From: Ruminococcus sp.
GTDB taxonomy: Bacteria; Bacillota; Clostridia; Oscillospirales; Ruminococcaceae
DNA: 64,000 bases
Direction of reading: 5' to 3'
NCBI GenBank assembly: GCA_021202895.1
Contig: JAJQCE010000003.1
Coordinates: forward strand, 62,001 to 126,000
Made by a program: the position numbers and the translations under genes. Positions 53,399 through 63,880 of this stretch are shown piece by piece (the stretch's first letter is position 1; the number at the start of each line of letters is the position of its first letter). The notes beneath the pieces are model-generated. The model was not told the origin of the DNA and searched no databases. It saw nothing but the letters and a program-made list of their open reading frames with translations.

Positions 53399-53656
53399 TT
53401 AGTTATCCAAAACACGTTCAAGGACTATCAAACGAGCTTTTTCTGCCCTTTTACTGGAAAATTTGATAGAATGTTCACTTTCAAGAATGTTCTTGATGAT
53501 ATTAAGCTTCTCTTCAACATCTGCGGCGAACACTCAAGCTTCGCCTCCTCACAGAGCGTTGTCGGAGTATACTGTACAAGCTTCCTGCTCTGCATAAAGG
53601 CGACAATTTTGTCAATGATTTCATCATGCGCAGGCTTGTGAGTCTTGATGGCAATC
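53399..53656 (-). pseudogene. Broken ORF inside the inverted-repeat element
   Basis: Minus-strand coding signal in two frames: IKTHKPAHDEIIDKIVAFMQ and then SRKLVQYTPTTLCEEAKLE, followed after one frameshift near 53525 by ADVEEKLNIIKNILESEH and KRAEKARLIVLERVLDN. The stop is four bases inside the left inverted repeat. About 85 residues, no start seen. The first part looks like a winged-helix segment. Not recognised. Confidence 0.45.
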
Positions 53657-53883
53657 TCTCACAGAGAGAGCTTTTCTTAGCAAAGAGTGAGCTTCTCTTA
53701 GCAAACTATTTTTTCCATATATTAGAGAAATAGTATGTATTATCTATTTTAGCTTTATCAAAGCTTAAGAGCAGCTGTCAATACTTAGCAAACTCAAACA
53801 AAAAGTAGTGGAGTTTGCCACAGGCAAACTCTAGGGCTGACTAACTAACATAAAAGCTCAAACAAAGGCTAATGTCAGCCCAA

Positions 53884-53910
53884 GGGTCGATAGGGTCGAT
53901 AGGGTCGATA
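53884..53910. repeat. Three tandem GGGTCGATA 9-mers (iteron-like)
   Basis: Exact units at 53884-53892, 53893-53901 and 53902-53910, in the inner part of the right arm. The left arm holds the same array with two base changes in its middle unit. The spacing of nine bases is short for protein-bound iterons, which are usually longer. Confidence 0.8.
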
Positions 53911-54068
53911 TGCCCTTAATGACCCTTAAAAATGATTTAAACTAGGCTCAAGTCCTCTCCCTCACCGACCTTTGCTTTGCCAAAGCTGCTTCGTCAAAAC
54001 AGCTGGCTGTGCTATATTTTCTATTAAATATTTAGCTTTAAAATGCTAAATTAAAGTCGAAAAGTTAT

Positions 54069-54097
54069 TGACAAATTGAAAATTGTGTGTTATAATA
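54069..54097 (+). promoter_or_regulatory. Promoter of the adhesin gene
   Basis: TTGACA (54069-54074), 17 bases, TATAAT (54092-54097), then AGGAG before ATG 54143. Confidence 0.88.
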
Positions 54098-54142
54098 GTG
54101 TTTAACGATAAATTATTTCAAATTTTTAGGAGATGATATTTT

Positions 54143-57100
54143 ATGAAAAGCATTCGGCATCCTATTTCTGCGCGTCTGCTTTGGGCGGCTACCGCTGTGG
54201 TTTTGTTTATATCCATGATATTTACAAACACAGGATTGTTCGACCAGCTTTCGGCAGGTGCAGAAGATGAGAGTACATCGATAGGCGAGTTGGTTCTTAA
54301 TAATCTTGAGGTTTATGTAAATGGTATTCTTCTAAGTGAAGACGGTGATGCTAGTCAGGCGACCGTAAGTGATGGTGATACTGTTACTATTTCCTTTGAT
54401 TGGTCTATTATTAATAATACCGAGGACGAGGACGGAAATAGGATTCTTGTCTATTCAGTTGAACTGTCGCCGAGCGGAATTTTGTTTACTGATTCGGGCG
54501 ATGTGGTTTCATACGAAGGTAATTCAATAGGCAAATATGTTCTTGAAAATAACGTTTTTACAATTTATCTCGATGAAGAGGCTACAGCGGATAAATCGAA
54601 TATAGGGGGTGGAGCCTATATAGAGGGCAGCATTAACCTTGACGGCGATGATACGCTTGACGACGGTTCGGAGCAGACTATTGGAGTTGCTGACAAAACC
54701 TACAAGGTAACATTTGATTCTGAAAGCGATACGGGTACGGCTGCTATTGAGAAGTCTGCCTCGGGAAGCGTTACAAAGCAGAGTGACGGCAACTTATACA
54801 CAGGAATATACGATAGTTGTAACAGTAAACGGAAAGGTTAGCGATATAAGTGTAAGCGACCCGCTGCCTACAGGTCTGACATATGTTGAGGATACGCTTT
54901 CGGCGGATAACGGCGCAACGGCAAGCTATAACGATGGTGTGATTACCGTTACTGTTCCCGACAGCACAACAAAGAACGGCTCGGCTGCCTACACTATTAC
55001 ATACACCGCACAGTTTACTGACGAGGCGATTGACAGTGGCGATAGTATTGAAAATACCGCTACAATCAGCTACATCGATTCAGATGGAGAGTCTCAGACT
55101 GATAGTTCAACCGCTACAACTACTCCTCCAACGGATGAAGGCACGGTAACGGTTGAAAAGACTGCTGTTGGAGATATTGGCTATTACAGCACTGAAACTG
55201 AAAGCTACTATTATCAGGACTACCAAATTACAGTTACCATTTCAGGCAAATGCACAGATATAGAGCTTACCGATGCTCTTCCTGACGGGCTTACGCTAAT
55301 AGCTGGTTCTATTAAAACAGATTTTGACTATAAATCCATCAGCACAGACAACAATACTATTACCATAACCCTTGAGGACGGTACAAGATTGGAAACTGGC
55401 GTCTATACCGTTACCTTTAGAGCGATAGTTGACGATGATGTAGTTACAAATCTTACGTCAGTTAAAAACACCGCTACAGTAACCTACACCGATCCCGATG
55501 GCACTCCTGGAACAGATGAGGACGATGTTACGATAAAACCTGAGGCTCCTTCGATTTATAAGACGGGAAGCTATGAAGGAACAGCTGTAGCTACAAGTAA
55601 TACATATGATTCTTTTAGCTGGACAATAACAGTAGATTTTGGAACGCTTGGACTTTCTCTCACCGATGAGGAGGTTGAAGCACTGCTTTACGCCAGCTAC
55701 TTCACAGAATCAACTCAATATCATACCACTTCCGGAACTACTGGTGATATTACAAACTGGACTCCCTATGGCGCTACGTCGACTACTACGGATTATGCTA
55801 CTGTATTCTTGTATTATGGCAGCTCTGTTAGTCTTTATGACTATGATTTAGATGACTATGGCACTTGCCTATTTACAAAAAATAGCGATGGCACCTATAC
55901 GCTTACCTATTATGCTTCCTATCCACTATACAGCTATGGAGTTTGGGGAATAAGTATTGATTATGTTCAAAACACAATAGGTATCGAAATAAATGGCAAA
56001 GACTATACTGATACTGCTATTGTAGAATACGATACCGAGCCTTTTAGCATTGATAAGGCATCCTCTCTTGACCCAAATAATCAGAGCAGCGACTCTAGTC
56101 CAGTTTCGTTTGATTATGAGGATGTTACGGTATACCAAACCGAGACTTCTGGCGTTTCATATGACAGCGACAATGATTATTATTATAAGGAATATACTGT
56201 AACGGTGGTTACTCCGACAAATGTTCCTGTTTCAAACATCAATTTATCAGTGGATCTCCCTGATGGGCTGACCTATGTTGTAAATTCAGCGACTCTTACG
56301 AGTAATGGAACCTCTAAAGGAGTAACAAACATAGCTGATTATGTTACTTACCCGTCTCCTTACTCGTCAGTCCCATATCCCGTGGGTTCGTACGTTCTCT
56401 ACTATTCAACAGAATCGTATGTGCCTACCTATACATCATTTGATATTGAGCTTTACGGTGAAACGGGTGTAACCTATGTTTTGACCTATCGTGCAGAGAT
56501 TGCAGATTATGACGATACTGCTGACTATGATGATCTTGATGTAGAGGTAACGGCTGACTACGACCTAGAGATTCCTTATTCGGTCACCCTTGATTTGTCA
56601 GGTATAGACAATCAAAGCAAGTATAGCTATTATTCGTCCAATACTTCTTCGATTGTTATTTCCGATAGCCTAGAGGAAACAAGAACAGCTATGTTTGTTG
56701 ATTCAGATGAAACCTTCACGGTGACATACAGCAATTTGGCAAACATTATGAATAAAAGCAGCGAATACTCTGACTCAAAGTATGACACCCTGCGTGAATT
56801 TTTGAGAAACTTCTCGGTAACACAGGTTTATCCATCCGGGACAATCTATAGCTACTCTTACGGAAATAATGGAAGTTTAATATATTACTTGTATGGCAGC
56901 TTAGAGGTTTCAAGGTATACATGGACACTTACATTTTCTGGTCAATCTCTCGGTAAGGCCATATTAGGTGACTACTTTAGCACGGGATGCGATTTTGTTA
57001 TAAGCTATAACGCTTTGCAGACGGATCTTAGCTCGAACACAACCAGCTCGTCGGTTACCTATAGAAACAAGGTTACGCTGACTTATACAATTGGTTCTGA

Positions 57101-60011
57101 AACATATATCGATTATGATTATGTAATGTTAAGCGAGAGCAATCCGAACTATTATACGTTTAACAAGTATAACTACGACGAGGTAACTCTAGGCGATACT
57201 ACATATGAGTATACGGATGACAATCATATAGGCTGGTGCTTAAGGTACTATAGAGCAAGCAATCTTTCGGTGGGCGACGTAATTACCTTTACCGATACCC
57301 TGCCTGAGAATACTACATACACCATCGGCAGCGTGATAGGGTATGTAAGCAGCTCGACCAGTTCTTCAACCAGTACTTATAAAGACCTAAGCAGCTATGC
57401 TAATGTTGAGACGGAATACGATAGTTCAACTCGGACGATTACATTTACTGTTACGATAACATCTAAAATTTCGTACAGCTATTTGTATCTGTATTTCCAG
57501 AGTCAGATAGATGATGATTATTACACCACAATGGTGAAAAACGGTGATACGTACAAATTTACGAATACAGCGACAATAGAGAAAGATGGCACGACACAGT
57601 CTAAAAGCGCTTCAAAGAGCATAACAACGACTGCTGCCAGCCCGATAACAAAGGAATCGACCGACCTAACTGTTGATTGGTCAGCTTCAAACACATCGAC
57701 TATAACCGCAACGGCTGATTTTGAAATCACGGTCAACCCGCTGGCTCAGGTTTATAACACAAGCGGCAATACGATTACAGTAACCGATACAATGCCGTCA
57801 GGATTTACGCTTGATGAAGAATCAGTTAAGGCTGTAGATGCAAATACGAACGCTTCTGTTGAAATTACAACCGTATACGACACGGAAAGCAATACAATAT
57901 CATTTACAATTCCTGATGAAACATATGTTGTTATTTCATATAGTGTAAGCATCTCAAAGGCTTATTTCGATGGTACAACATACTGGTATGACGACATGAC
58001 GAATACCGCTGAAATTTCTGATGGCGTTTATGAATCTTCGTCAGCCTCGGCTACTTCCGCAAGTCAAGAAGATTATAGAGCCGTATGGGCGTATCAGACT
58101 GAGGGAGAAATAACTCTATTTAAGTATTGGAACAATGGCGGAACACAGACCGCTCTGCCGGGAGCGACATTTACCCTCTACAGCGTTTACGACAACAACG
58201 GAAATACCTACACACCGACTACCGATGGTTATAATATGGGCGAGTACACAATTACAGCCGCCGACGGAACATATACGATTGAGAATTTGCCTCTTGACAG
58301 AGTTTACAGGCTAGTGGAAACGTCCGCTCCGGACGGCTATCTTGCAGGCGAGGATTACTACTTTGTTCTTGAAGGAAACAGCGGTATAACTCTTCCTGAA
58401 ACGCTGACGATTTATAATGAGGATTCAACTACAGAAACTATTTCGGCTGACGATATAGCAGCATATAATCCGATTGATGAATCAGTTGAAATTTCGTATG
58501 AAAATTATAAATGCTTAGATATTTCCTTTACTAAGGAATGGAGCGGTGATGATGAGTTTTCGAGCGATTATAGACCCGCTTCAGTTACGGTAACGCTTTA
58601 CAGGGAAACGTCATCAAGCGCTCAAAAGGAAACTGTCGGTACATATGAGATAACTGCTGAGGATGACTGGACATACAAGGTTGAAAATTTACGCGCATAT
58701 GATGATGACGGAAACACCTACACATACTCAATTGAAGAGGAAACGGTAGATGCTTATACATCAGAAACTGTTATGACAGAAGTTGTGGACAGCAGCGAAG
58801 ATGTTACGGGATATAGCTTTACAGTTACCAACACATTTGAAACGACCGAAATCAGCGGCACGAAATTGTGGGAGAACGACAACGCTAACGTTCGTCCTGA
58901 CGACATAGAGATTACCCTCTACGCTGACGGTGTTGAGTACGCTTACGAATACGAGGTTGTCTGGGATAAGGAAACTGACGCCGACAACTGGACATACACA
59001 ATCAGCGGTCTGCCGAAGTACTCCTCAACGACAGGCGAGGAAATAGTTTACACCATCACAGAAGATGATGTTGCGGAAGGCTACACTGCGACATATTCTG
59101 ACGACAAGCTTAGCATTGTAAACGACTATGAAGTACCGCTCACCTCAATCGAGGGTACAAAGACATGGGTTGACGACAACGAAACAGTTCGTCCTGACGA
59201 TCCTGAAAGCATAGGACTTACCCTCTACGCTGACGGCGAGGTTTATGACGCTGACGTTTTAGGCGAGTACACGCTCACATGGACGCTAAACGACGACGAT
59301 ACATGGCAGTATGTGATTGACGGTATTCCAACTCGTGACGCTGACGGAAATATCATCACCTATACGGTTGAGGAGGAAAACGTACCGCTAGGCTACAGTG
59401 CGGTTGTTTACGGCTTTGACATTGTAAATACGTTCAGCGAAGAATATGTTGAAGTCAGCGGCACAAAGACATGGGTTGGCGACAGCAGCGAGAACAGACC
59501 TGAATCGATAGAGCTTACGCTTTACGCTGACGGTGAGGAAATTGAGGCTGAACCGACATGGAGCGAAACCGACACGGATGTTTGGAGCTACACATATTCA
59601 GAACTTGTGAAGTACGTCTACACCAAGGCGGAGGACGGCACAATTTCAAGAAGCGAGATTGTCTACACCGTTGAGGAGAGCGTGCCTGATATGTACACGG
59701 CTGAGTATTCGGAGGACACCCTCGACATCACAAACACATGGATCACAGAGGAGGATTCATCAGAGGATGAGGACAGCTCGTCAGAAGAGGATTCGTCAAG
59801 CGAGGAGGATTCCTCAAGTGAAACTGACGAGTCAACAGAGGGAGATTCCTCAGAAGCTTCAAGCACAGATGATTCTTCAAGCAGCTCGTCTTCTACGACA
59901 ACTACAACAAAGGATGATTCGCCGTCAACAGGAAACTCAAGAGGACTTCTTGCTGCAGGCAGCTTGTTCTGTGCAGCGATGGCGGTTGTCGCAAAGAAAA
60001 AGGATGAATAA
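54143..60011 (+). pseudogene. Giant sortase-anchored adhesin with Cna-B repeats, one frameshift
   Basis: Read together the frames encode about 1,955 residues. A signal peptide (MKSIRHPISARLLWAATAVV...) leads to an N-terminal beta domain, then DUF11-like repeated modules (DPLPTGLTYVEDTLS, DALPDGLTLIAGSI, DTLPENTTYTIGSV, DTMPSGFTLDEESV), one SpaA-type domain near 58.1-58.5 kb, and four Cna-B modules (from about 58.5, 58.85, 59.15 and 59.45 kb, with TKxW...RPDD and TLYADG). It ends in an Asp/Glu/Ser/Thr stalk, SPSTGNSRG, a hydrophobic helix and KKKDE. The frame breaks near 54799: the first frame stops at 54841 after about 230 residues while coding continues as TYTQEYTIVVTVNGKV in another. The downstream frame lacks a ribosome site or signal peptide, so little or no surface protein is expected unless the shift is bypassed. 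Confidence 0.85.
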
Positions 60012-60061
60012 CTAGCCTGCTCCGCTACTAAAAAGGTTACAACCAAAAGCTAAATAATCAG

Positions 60062-60091
60062 CCGCTCTCGTTTAAAAACGAGGGCGGTTTT
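60062..60091 (+). terminator. Terminator of the adhesin gene
   Basis: CCGCTCTCGTT (60062-60072) with AACGAGGGCGG (60077-60087), then TTTT. Confidence 0.88.
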
Positions 60092-60133
60092 GTGATGAGT
60101 GGGAAAGAGATTTCTAAAATTATAAAAAAGCAC

Positions 60134-60162
60134 TTGAAAAATTCTGCGGCTTATATTATAAT
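60134..60162 (+). promoter_or_regulatory. Promoter of the lipoprotein gene
   Basis: TTGAAA (60134-60139), 17 bases, TATAAT (60157-60162), about 40 bases before ATG 60203. Confidence 0.85.
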
Positions 60163-60202
60163 AGTATTAGATAAAAATCTGTTTTCTAAGGATGGAATTT
60201 AA

Positions 60203-61294
60203 ATGACTTTTGGATATTTAAAAAAACTGCTTGTTTTAACGCTTTCGGCTTTGCTGCCGCTGACGATTGCCTGCTCGTGCAGCAATTCTGATAATGATGG
60301 GGAAATTTTTGAAAATGGCGCTTCCAGCAGCTCCTCTGATACCGATTCGGACGTTACGGTTAAGACCTATGAATTTCCTGATTTTTTAGTGGATTCAGAG
60401 GGTGCGGACGTGCTTTCAAATGTTGTCTATCAGAGCTTTGACGCTTCGGCGCTTACCTCTGAAATAGAGGTTCAGCCGTTTGACGGATATGTCTGCACTC
60501 AGCTGTTTAATGAAAGCTGCTATGTTTACGAACGGGAGGATTACTTTGGACTGCTTAATTTTGACGGCGAGGAGGTTATATCGGCTGACGGAGTGACTAA
60601 TATAACCTTTGTTTCTGATGATTTGGTTCAGGTAAAGCTTGAAAGCGGCGGCGAGGCGTATTACGCTCTTGATGAAAACGGCGATGTCAGCGAGCAGGAG
60701 CTTGAGGACTTTGACGAGGACAGAATTTCCTTTGAAAAATATGAGAGCGGCGAAGAGGACGCACAGGACTACTATCTTCTTGAAATTGATTCACAGAAGG
60801 TCTATGATACGCAGTGGACTTCGTTTTTAAAGGCAGACATAAGCGAGCTTAATACCTCAAAAGCCTGCCAAACAATGTTCAAGGCTTCAACAGGTACGAG
60901 AAATTATTATATTCTCTTTGACGAGTATTACAATTTTACAGTATACGAAGCAGAGTACGCTTTTATCAGAATAAAAATCGGCGATGATTACGGCGAGTGC
61001 TATATTTTAGACGGCGACGATTATGACGAGCTGCAAACGCTTATTTCCTCATTTGGCACAAGAAGCTCAAGAGCTGCCGTTTCAGGAGATGAGGATGCGG
61101 ACTATTTGCAGATAGAAATGGGCTTAAACACAAATGATGTGGTGACAAAGACCTTTTCACCTGACGGCTACTGCTACACTGAAAAGACTGCGGACGATTC
61201 GACAGAGAATAAGTTTTTTACTATAATGGATTCTGAAACCTTTGTTGATTTGGTAAACTGGATAGGCTTGACAATTGAAAGCGAGTTGGATTAA
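60203..61294 (+). CDS. Unrecognised acidic lipoprotein
   Basis: 363 residues. Signal peptide with the lipobox LTIAC (Cys about residue 24), a Ser/Asp-rich linker, then an extracellular acidic domain of mixed strands (YVCTQLFNESCYVYEREDYFGLL, VQVKLESGGEAYYALDENGD). No family recognised; WG-repeat-like segments (DYFGLLNFDGEEVISADGV) may be present. AAGGATGG precedes ATG 60203. It is followed by the GH3 gene after only two bases, so they share a transcript. Confidence 0.75.
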   Translation: MTFGYLKKLLVLTLSALLPLTIACSCSNSDNDGEIFENGASSSSSDTDSDVTVKTYEFPDFLVDSEGADVLSNVVYQSFDASALTSEIEVQPFDGYVCTQLFNESCYVYEREDYFGLLNFDGEEVISADGVTNITFVSDDLVQVKLESGGEAYYALDENGDVSEQELEDFDEDRISFEKYESGEEDAQDYYLLEIDSQKVYDTQWTSFLKADISELNTSKACQTMFKASTGTRNYYILFDEYYNFTVYEAEYAFIRIKIGDDYGECYILDGDDYDELQTLISSFGTRSSRAAVSGDEDADYLQIEMGLNTNDVVTKTFSPDGYCYTEKTADDSTENKFFTIMDSETFVDLVNWIGLTIESELD

Positions 61295-61296
61295 GC

Positions 61297-63360
61297 ATGA
61301 AAAAATATCTTGACGAATCCTTAAGCGCAAGGGAGCGAGCTAAAGCGCTTGTGAACGAAATGACAATCGAGGAGTGTGCCTCACGGCTCAGATATGACAG
61401 TCCGTCAGTTGAGAGGCTGAGACTTGACGCATATAACTGGTGGAACGAGGGACTGCATGGACTTGCGAGAGCGGGAACTGCAACGATGTTTTCGCAGTGC
61501 ATAGCTTTAGCGGCAATGTTTGACAGCGAGCTTGTGGAGCGTGTCGGAGAGGTTATTGCGCAAGAAGCAAGAGCAAAGTACAATGCGGCAAAGAGCTTTG
61601 GCGATTTTGACATATACAAGGGGCTTACTTTATGGAATCCGAATGTTAATATTTTCAGAGATCCTCGCTGGGGGAGAGGACAGGAAACCTACGGCGAGGA
61701 TCCCTTTTTGACGGCTGAAAACGGCAAGGCTATGGTCAGAGGATTGCAGGGAGACGGCGAGGTTTTGAAAGCCGCCGCTTGTGTAAAGCATTTTGCGGTT
61801 CACAGCGGTCCTGAAAATCTGCGGCATGAGTTTGATGCGAAGGTTAGCGCAAAGGATCTGGAGGAAACCTATCTTTATGCGTTTGAGGAGGTTGTAAAAG
61901 CCGGAGCAGAGGGTGTCATGGGAGCGTATAACCGTGTGAACGGCGAGGCTGCCTGTGCAAGTGAATTTTTGCAAAAAAAGCTTACAGAGTGGGGCTTCGA
62001 TGGGTATTTTGTATCCGACTGCTGGGCTGTCAGAGATTTACACGAGCATCATGGCTTGACCTCGAACAGTGTTGAATCCGCCGCACTGGCGCTTAAAAAC
62101 GGCTGTGATATAAACTGTGGGTGCAGCTATGTGAACCTGCTTGCGGCACTTGAGCAGGGACTTGTCAGCGAGGATGATATAAGAAAAGCCTGCGTGAACG
62201 CTATGACGACGCTTGTCAAGCTGGGAATACTCGATGAGGAAACTCCATATGATAATATTCCTTACAGCGTTGTGTGCTCTGATGAGCATAAGGCTTTGGC
62301 TCTGGAATGTGCTGAAAAATCTATGGTGCTGCTTGAAAACAACGGCATACTGCCGCTTGACGAGAGCAGGCTTAAAACGATAGCGGTAGTAGGACCTAAT
62401 GCCGACAGCCGAACGGCTCTTGAGGGGAATTACTGCGGCAGGGCGGACAGATACGTCACGTTTTTGGAGGGAATAGAGGATAGATTTTCAGGCAGAGTGC
62501 TTTATTCAGAGGGGTGTCATTTGTATAAGGACAGAATGTCTGCACTTGCTATGGTTGGCGACCGTTTGTCGGAGGCTTATGCGGCGGCAAAAAGCTCTGA
62601 TGTGGTTATTCTTTGCGTAGGGCTTGACTCGACTATTGAGGGAGAGGAGGGCGACACAGGAAACGAGTTTTCCTCAGGCGACAAGGAGAGCTTGCGTTTG
62701 CCTGAAAGTCAGAGAAAACTGATTGAAACGGTGAAAAAAGCGGGCAAGCCTGTAATTGTGGTCTGCGCTTCGGGAAGCTCGATAAATATTGAATCTGACT
62801 GCGACGCTTTGATTCAGGCATGGTATTCAGGAGAAAGCGGCGGCAGAGCTTTAGCTGAAATTTTGTTCGGAGATATTTCGCCGTCGGGAAAGCTGCCTGT
62901 TACCTTTTATAAAAGTGCGGACAAGCTGCCTGATTTTACAGATTATTCAATGAAAAACAGAACCTACAGATATACAAGAGAAAATATACTTTATCCGTTT
63001 GGATATGGTCTTACCTATTCAAAAGCGCAGTGCCGCGAGCTTGAATTTTCAGACGGTGAGGCAAGTGTGAAAGTATGCAATGTCGGAAGCTTTGACACAG
63101 ACGAGGTGGTTCAGATTTATCTAAAAAGTCATGACAAAAACGCTCCGCCTTACCCGACGCTGTGCGGATTTAAGAGGGTTAGCCTGAAAGCTGGAGAGGA
63201 AAAGGAGATTAAAATTGACATTCCAAAAAAGGCTTTTACAACGGTTGACGAGAGCGGCAGGAGAGAGATTTTTTCAGAAAAATTTACACTGTATGCGTCA
63301 ACACAGCAGCCGTTTGAAGAATTTGGAGATGGATTTTTAAAAATGACAATTACGATGTAA
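61297..63360 (+). CDS. GH3 glycoside hydrolase (beta-xylosidase/beta-glucosidase type)
   Basis: 687 residues, no signal peptide, thus cytosolic. YNWWNEGLHGLARAG at the N-terminus is the motif seen in GH3 xylosidases; LWNPNVNIFRDPRWGRGQETYGEDP follows; VKHFAVHSGPE carries the conserved KH; the nucleophile Asp is in GYFVSDCWAV. The (alpha/beta)6 sandwich domain contains GLDSTIEGEEGDT, and a fibronectin-III-like domain ends the protein. It would cleave oligosaccharides taken up by an importer such as that at 25.8-29.2 kb. A second in-frame product is not suggested. Confidence 0.92.
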   Translation: MKKYLDESLSARERAKALVNEMTIEECASRLRYDSPSVERLRLDAYNWWNEGLHGLARAGTATMFSQCIALAAMFDSELVERVGEVIAQEARAKYNAAKSFGDFDIYKGLTLWNPNVNIFRDPRWGRGQETYGEDPFLTAENGKAMVRGLQGDGEVLKAAACVKHFAVHSGPENLRHEFDAKVSAKDLEETYLYAFEEVVKAGAEGVMGAYNRVNGEAACASEFLQKKLTEWGFDGYFVSDCWAVRDLHEHHGLTSNSVESAALALKNGCDINCGCSYVNLLAALEQGLVSEDDIRKACVNAMTTLVKLGILDEETPYDNIPYSVVCSDEHKALALECAEKSMVLLENNGILPLDESRLKTIAVVGPNADSRTALEGNYCGRADRYVTFLEGIEDRFSGRVLYSEGCHLYKDRMSALAMVGDRLSEAYAAAKSSDVVILCVGLDSTIEGEEGDTGNEFSSGDKESLRLPESQRKLIETVKKAGKPVIVVCASGSSINIESDCDALIQAWYSGESGGRALAEILFGDISPSGKLPVTFYKSADKLPDFTDYSMKNRTYRYTRENILYPFGYGLTYSKAQCRELEFSDGEASVKVCNVGSFDTDEVVQIYLKSHDKNAPPYPTLCGFKRVSLKAGEEKEIKIDIPKKAFTTVDESGRREIFSEKFTLYASTQQPFEEFGDGFLKMTITM

Positions 63361-63368
63361 AACAAAAA

Positions 63369-63392
63369 AACCGCTGTGAGAATCAGCGGTTT
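63369..63392 (+). terminator. Terminator of the lipoprotein-GH3 operon
   Basis: AACCGCTG with CAGCGGTT, a 7-base loop, then TAGC; the T run is short but the A run upstream pairs on. Confidence 0.65.
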
Positions 63393-63571
63393 AGCATTTG
63401 TCAAATATGTTTCAATAGCCTTTTGAACCTACGCTGTTAGCTGTTTTCAGATAATCAGGATAGCTGTCTAGCTCTGAAAGCAGTTCAAAATCTCTGGGTT
63501 GGAAAAGCGAAGCAGGCTTGGCTTTCGTTTCAATTGTAAAGTATGATTTGATAAGAAAGCAAAATTATACC

Positions 63572-63600
63572 TTGACAATTTAAGAAAATTATGATATACT
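63572..63600 (+). promoter_or_regulatory. Promoter of the sirtuin gene
   Basis: TTGACA (63572-63577), 17 bases, TATACT (63595-63600). It leaves an unusually long leader of about 275 bases. Nothing gene-like was seen in 63393-63571. Confidence 0.8.
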
Positions 63601-63650
63601 AATATTGAAAGATAAAACATGAGCAGCAAAGAAGCAGGATAGACGTTAAA

Positions 63651-63713
63651 GCAGGTGCCGCACAAATTACCGCAGTATGAACTGCGTTCATGCAAATGGC
63701 TTTGCGCATCTGC
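63651..63713 (+). ncRNA. Possible structured leader, three-way junction
   Basis: An outer stem GCAGGTGC (63651-63658) with GCATCTGC (63706-63713) encloses two hairpins, CGCAGT-ATGA-ACTGCG (63671-63686) and GCAAA...TTTGC (63692-63705). Found by eye only. It is not a riboswitch class I know. Confidence 0.35.
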
Positions 63714-63818
63714 CGCTTGAAAATTTCTTGTCAAAATTTTATCAAAAATACTCGTGAACACACAAAGTAAACACTAACGTTCTTTGTTTTAGCTGACGAA
63801 AAATTCGACTGCGCATAT

Positions 63819-63839
63819 ACCGCACAATCTTTGTACGGT
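63819..63839 (+). repeat. Copy 2 of a 21-base imperfect palindrome
   Basis: ACCG...CGGT outer arms and ACAA/TTGT inner arms around TCT. Differs from the minus-strand reading of 49911-49931 at three positions. It lies about 40 bases before the sirtuin start. Confidence 0.55.
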
Positions 63840-63880
63840 CTTGAGTTAATTTTAAAGAAACAGGAGTGGATTTTAAGACT

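Larger units (their letters stand above)
53325..53952. mobile_element. 0.63-kb element bounded by 71-bp inverted repeats
   Basis: Left arm 53325-53395 and the reverse complement of right arm 53882-53952 match at 68 of 71 positions. Outer ends begin CTTGAGCCTAG; inner ends contain tandem TATCGACCC-type units. A further four bases outside match with one mismatch; no target duplication was recognised. The interior has a broken minus-strand ORF, a hairpin (GAGTTTGCC, 53811-53819, with GGCAAACTC, 53823-53831), an inner inverted repeat (53834-53841 with 53874-53881) and a partial direct repeat with CTTAGCAAA near 53670-53700. It could be a non-autonomous transposable element, a replication-origin relic, or a large cruciform. 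No transposase is present. Confidence 0.6.

Noticed and set aside
53884..53910. Short tandem GGGTCGATA units considered as a CRISPR remnant
   Set aside because: Units are contiguous 9-mers without spacers, so no CRISPR array.
54714..54841. Independent start for the long adhesin frame at 54714
   Set aside because: The residues there are out-of-frame reading of the first frame; no ribosome site or signal peptide. The true relation is a frameshift near 54799.
59663..60046. Minus-strand frame opposite the adhesin tail, rich in Ser, Glu and Val
   Set aside because: It mirrors the Glu/Ser/Thr codon repeats of the adhesin stalk; no ribosome site and no independent coding signal. Similar mirrors opposite the Ser-rich tails at 45.9 kb and 7.8 kb were rejected for the same reason.
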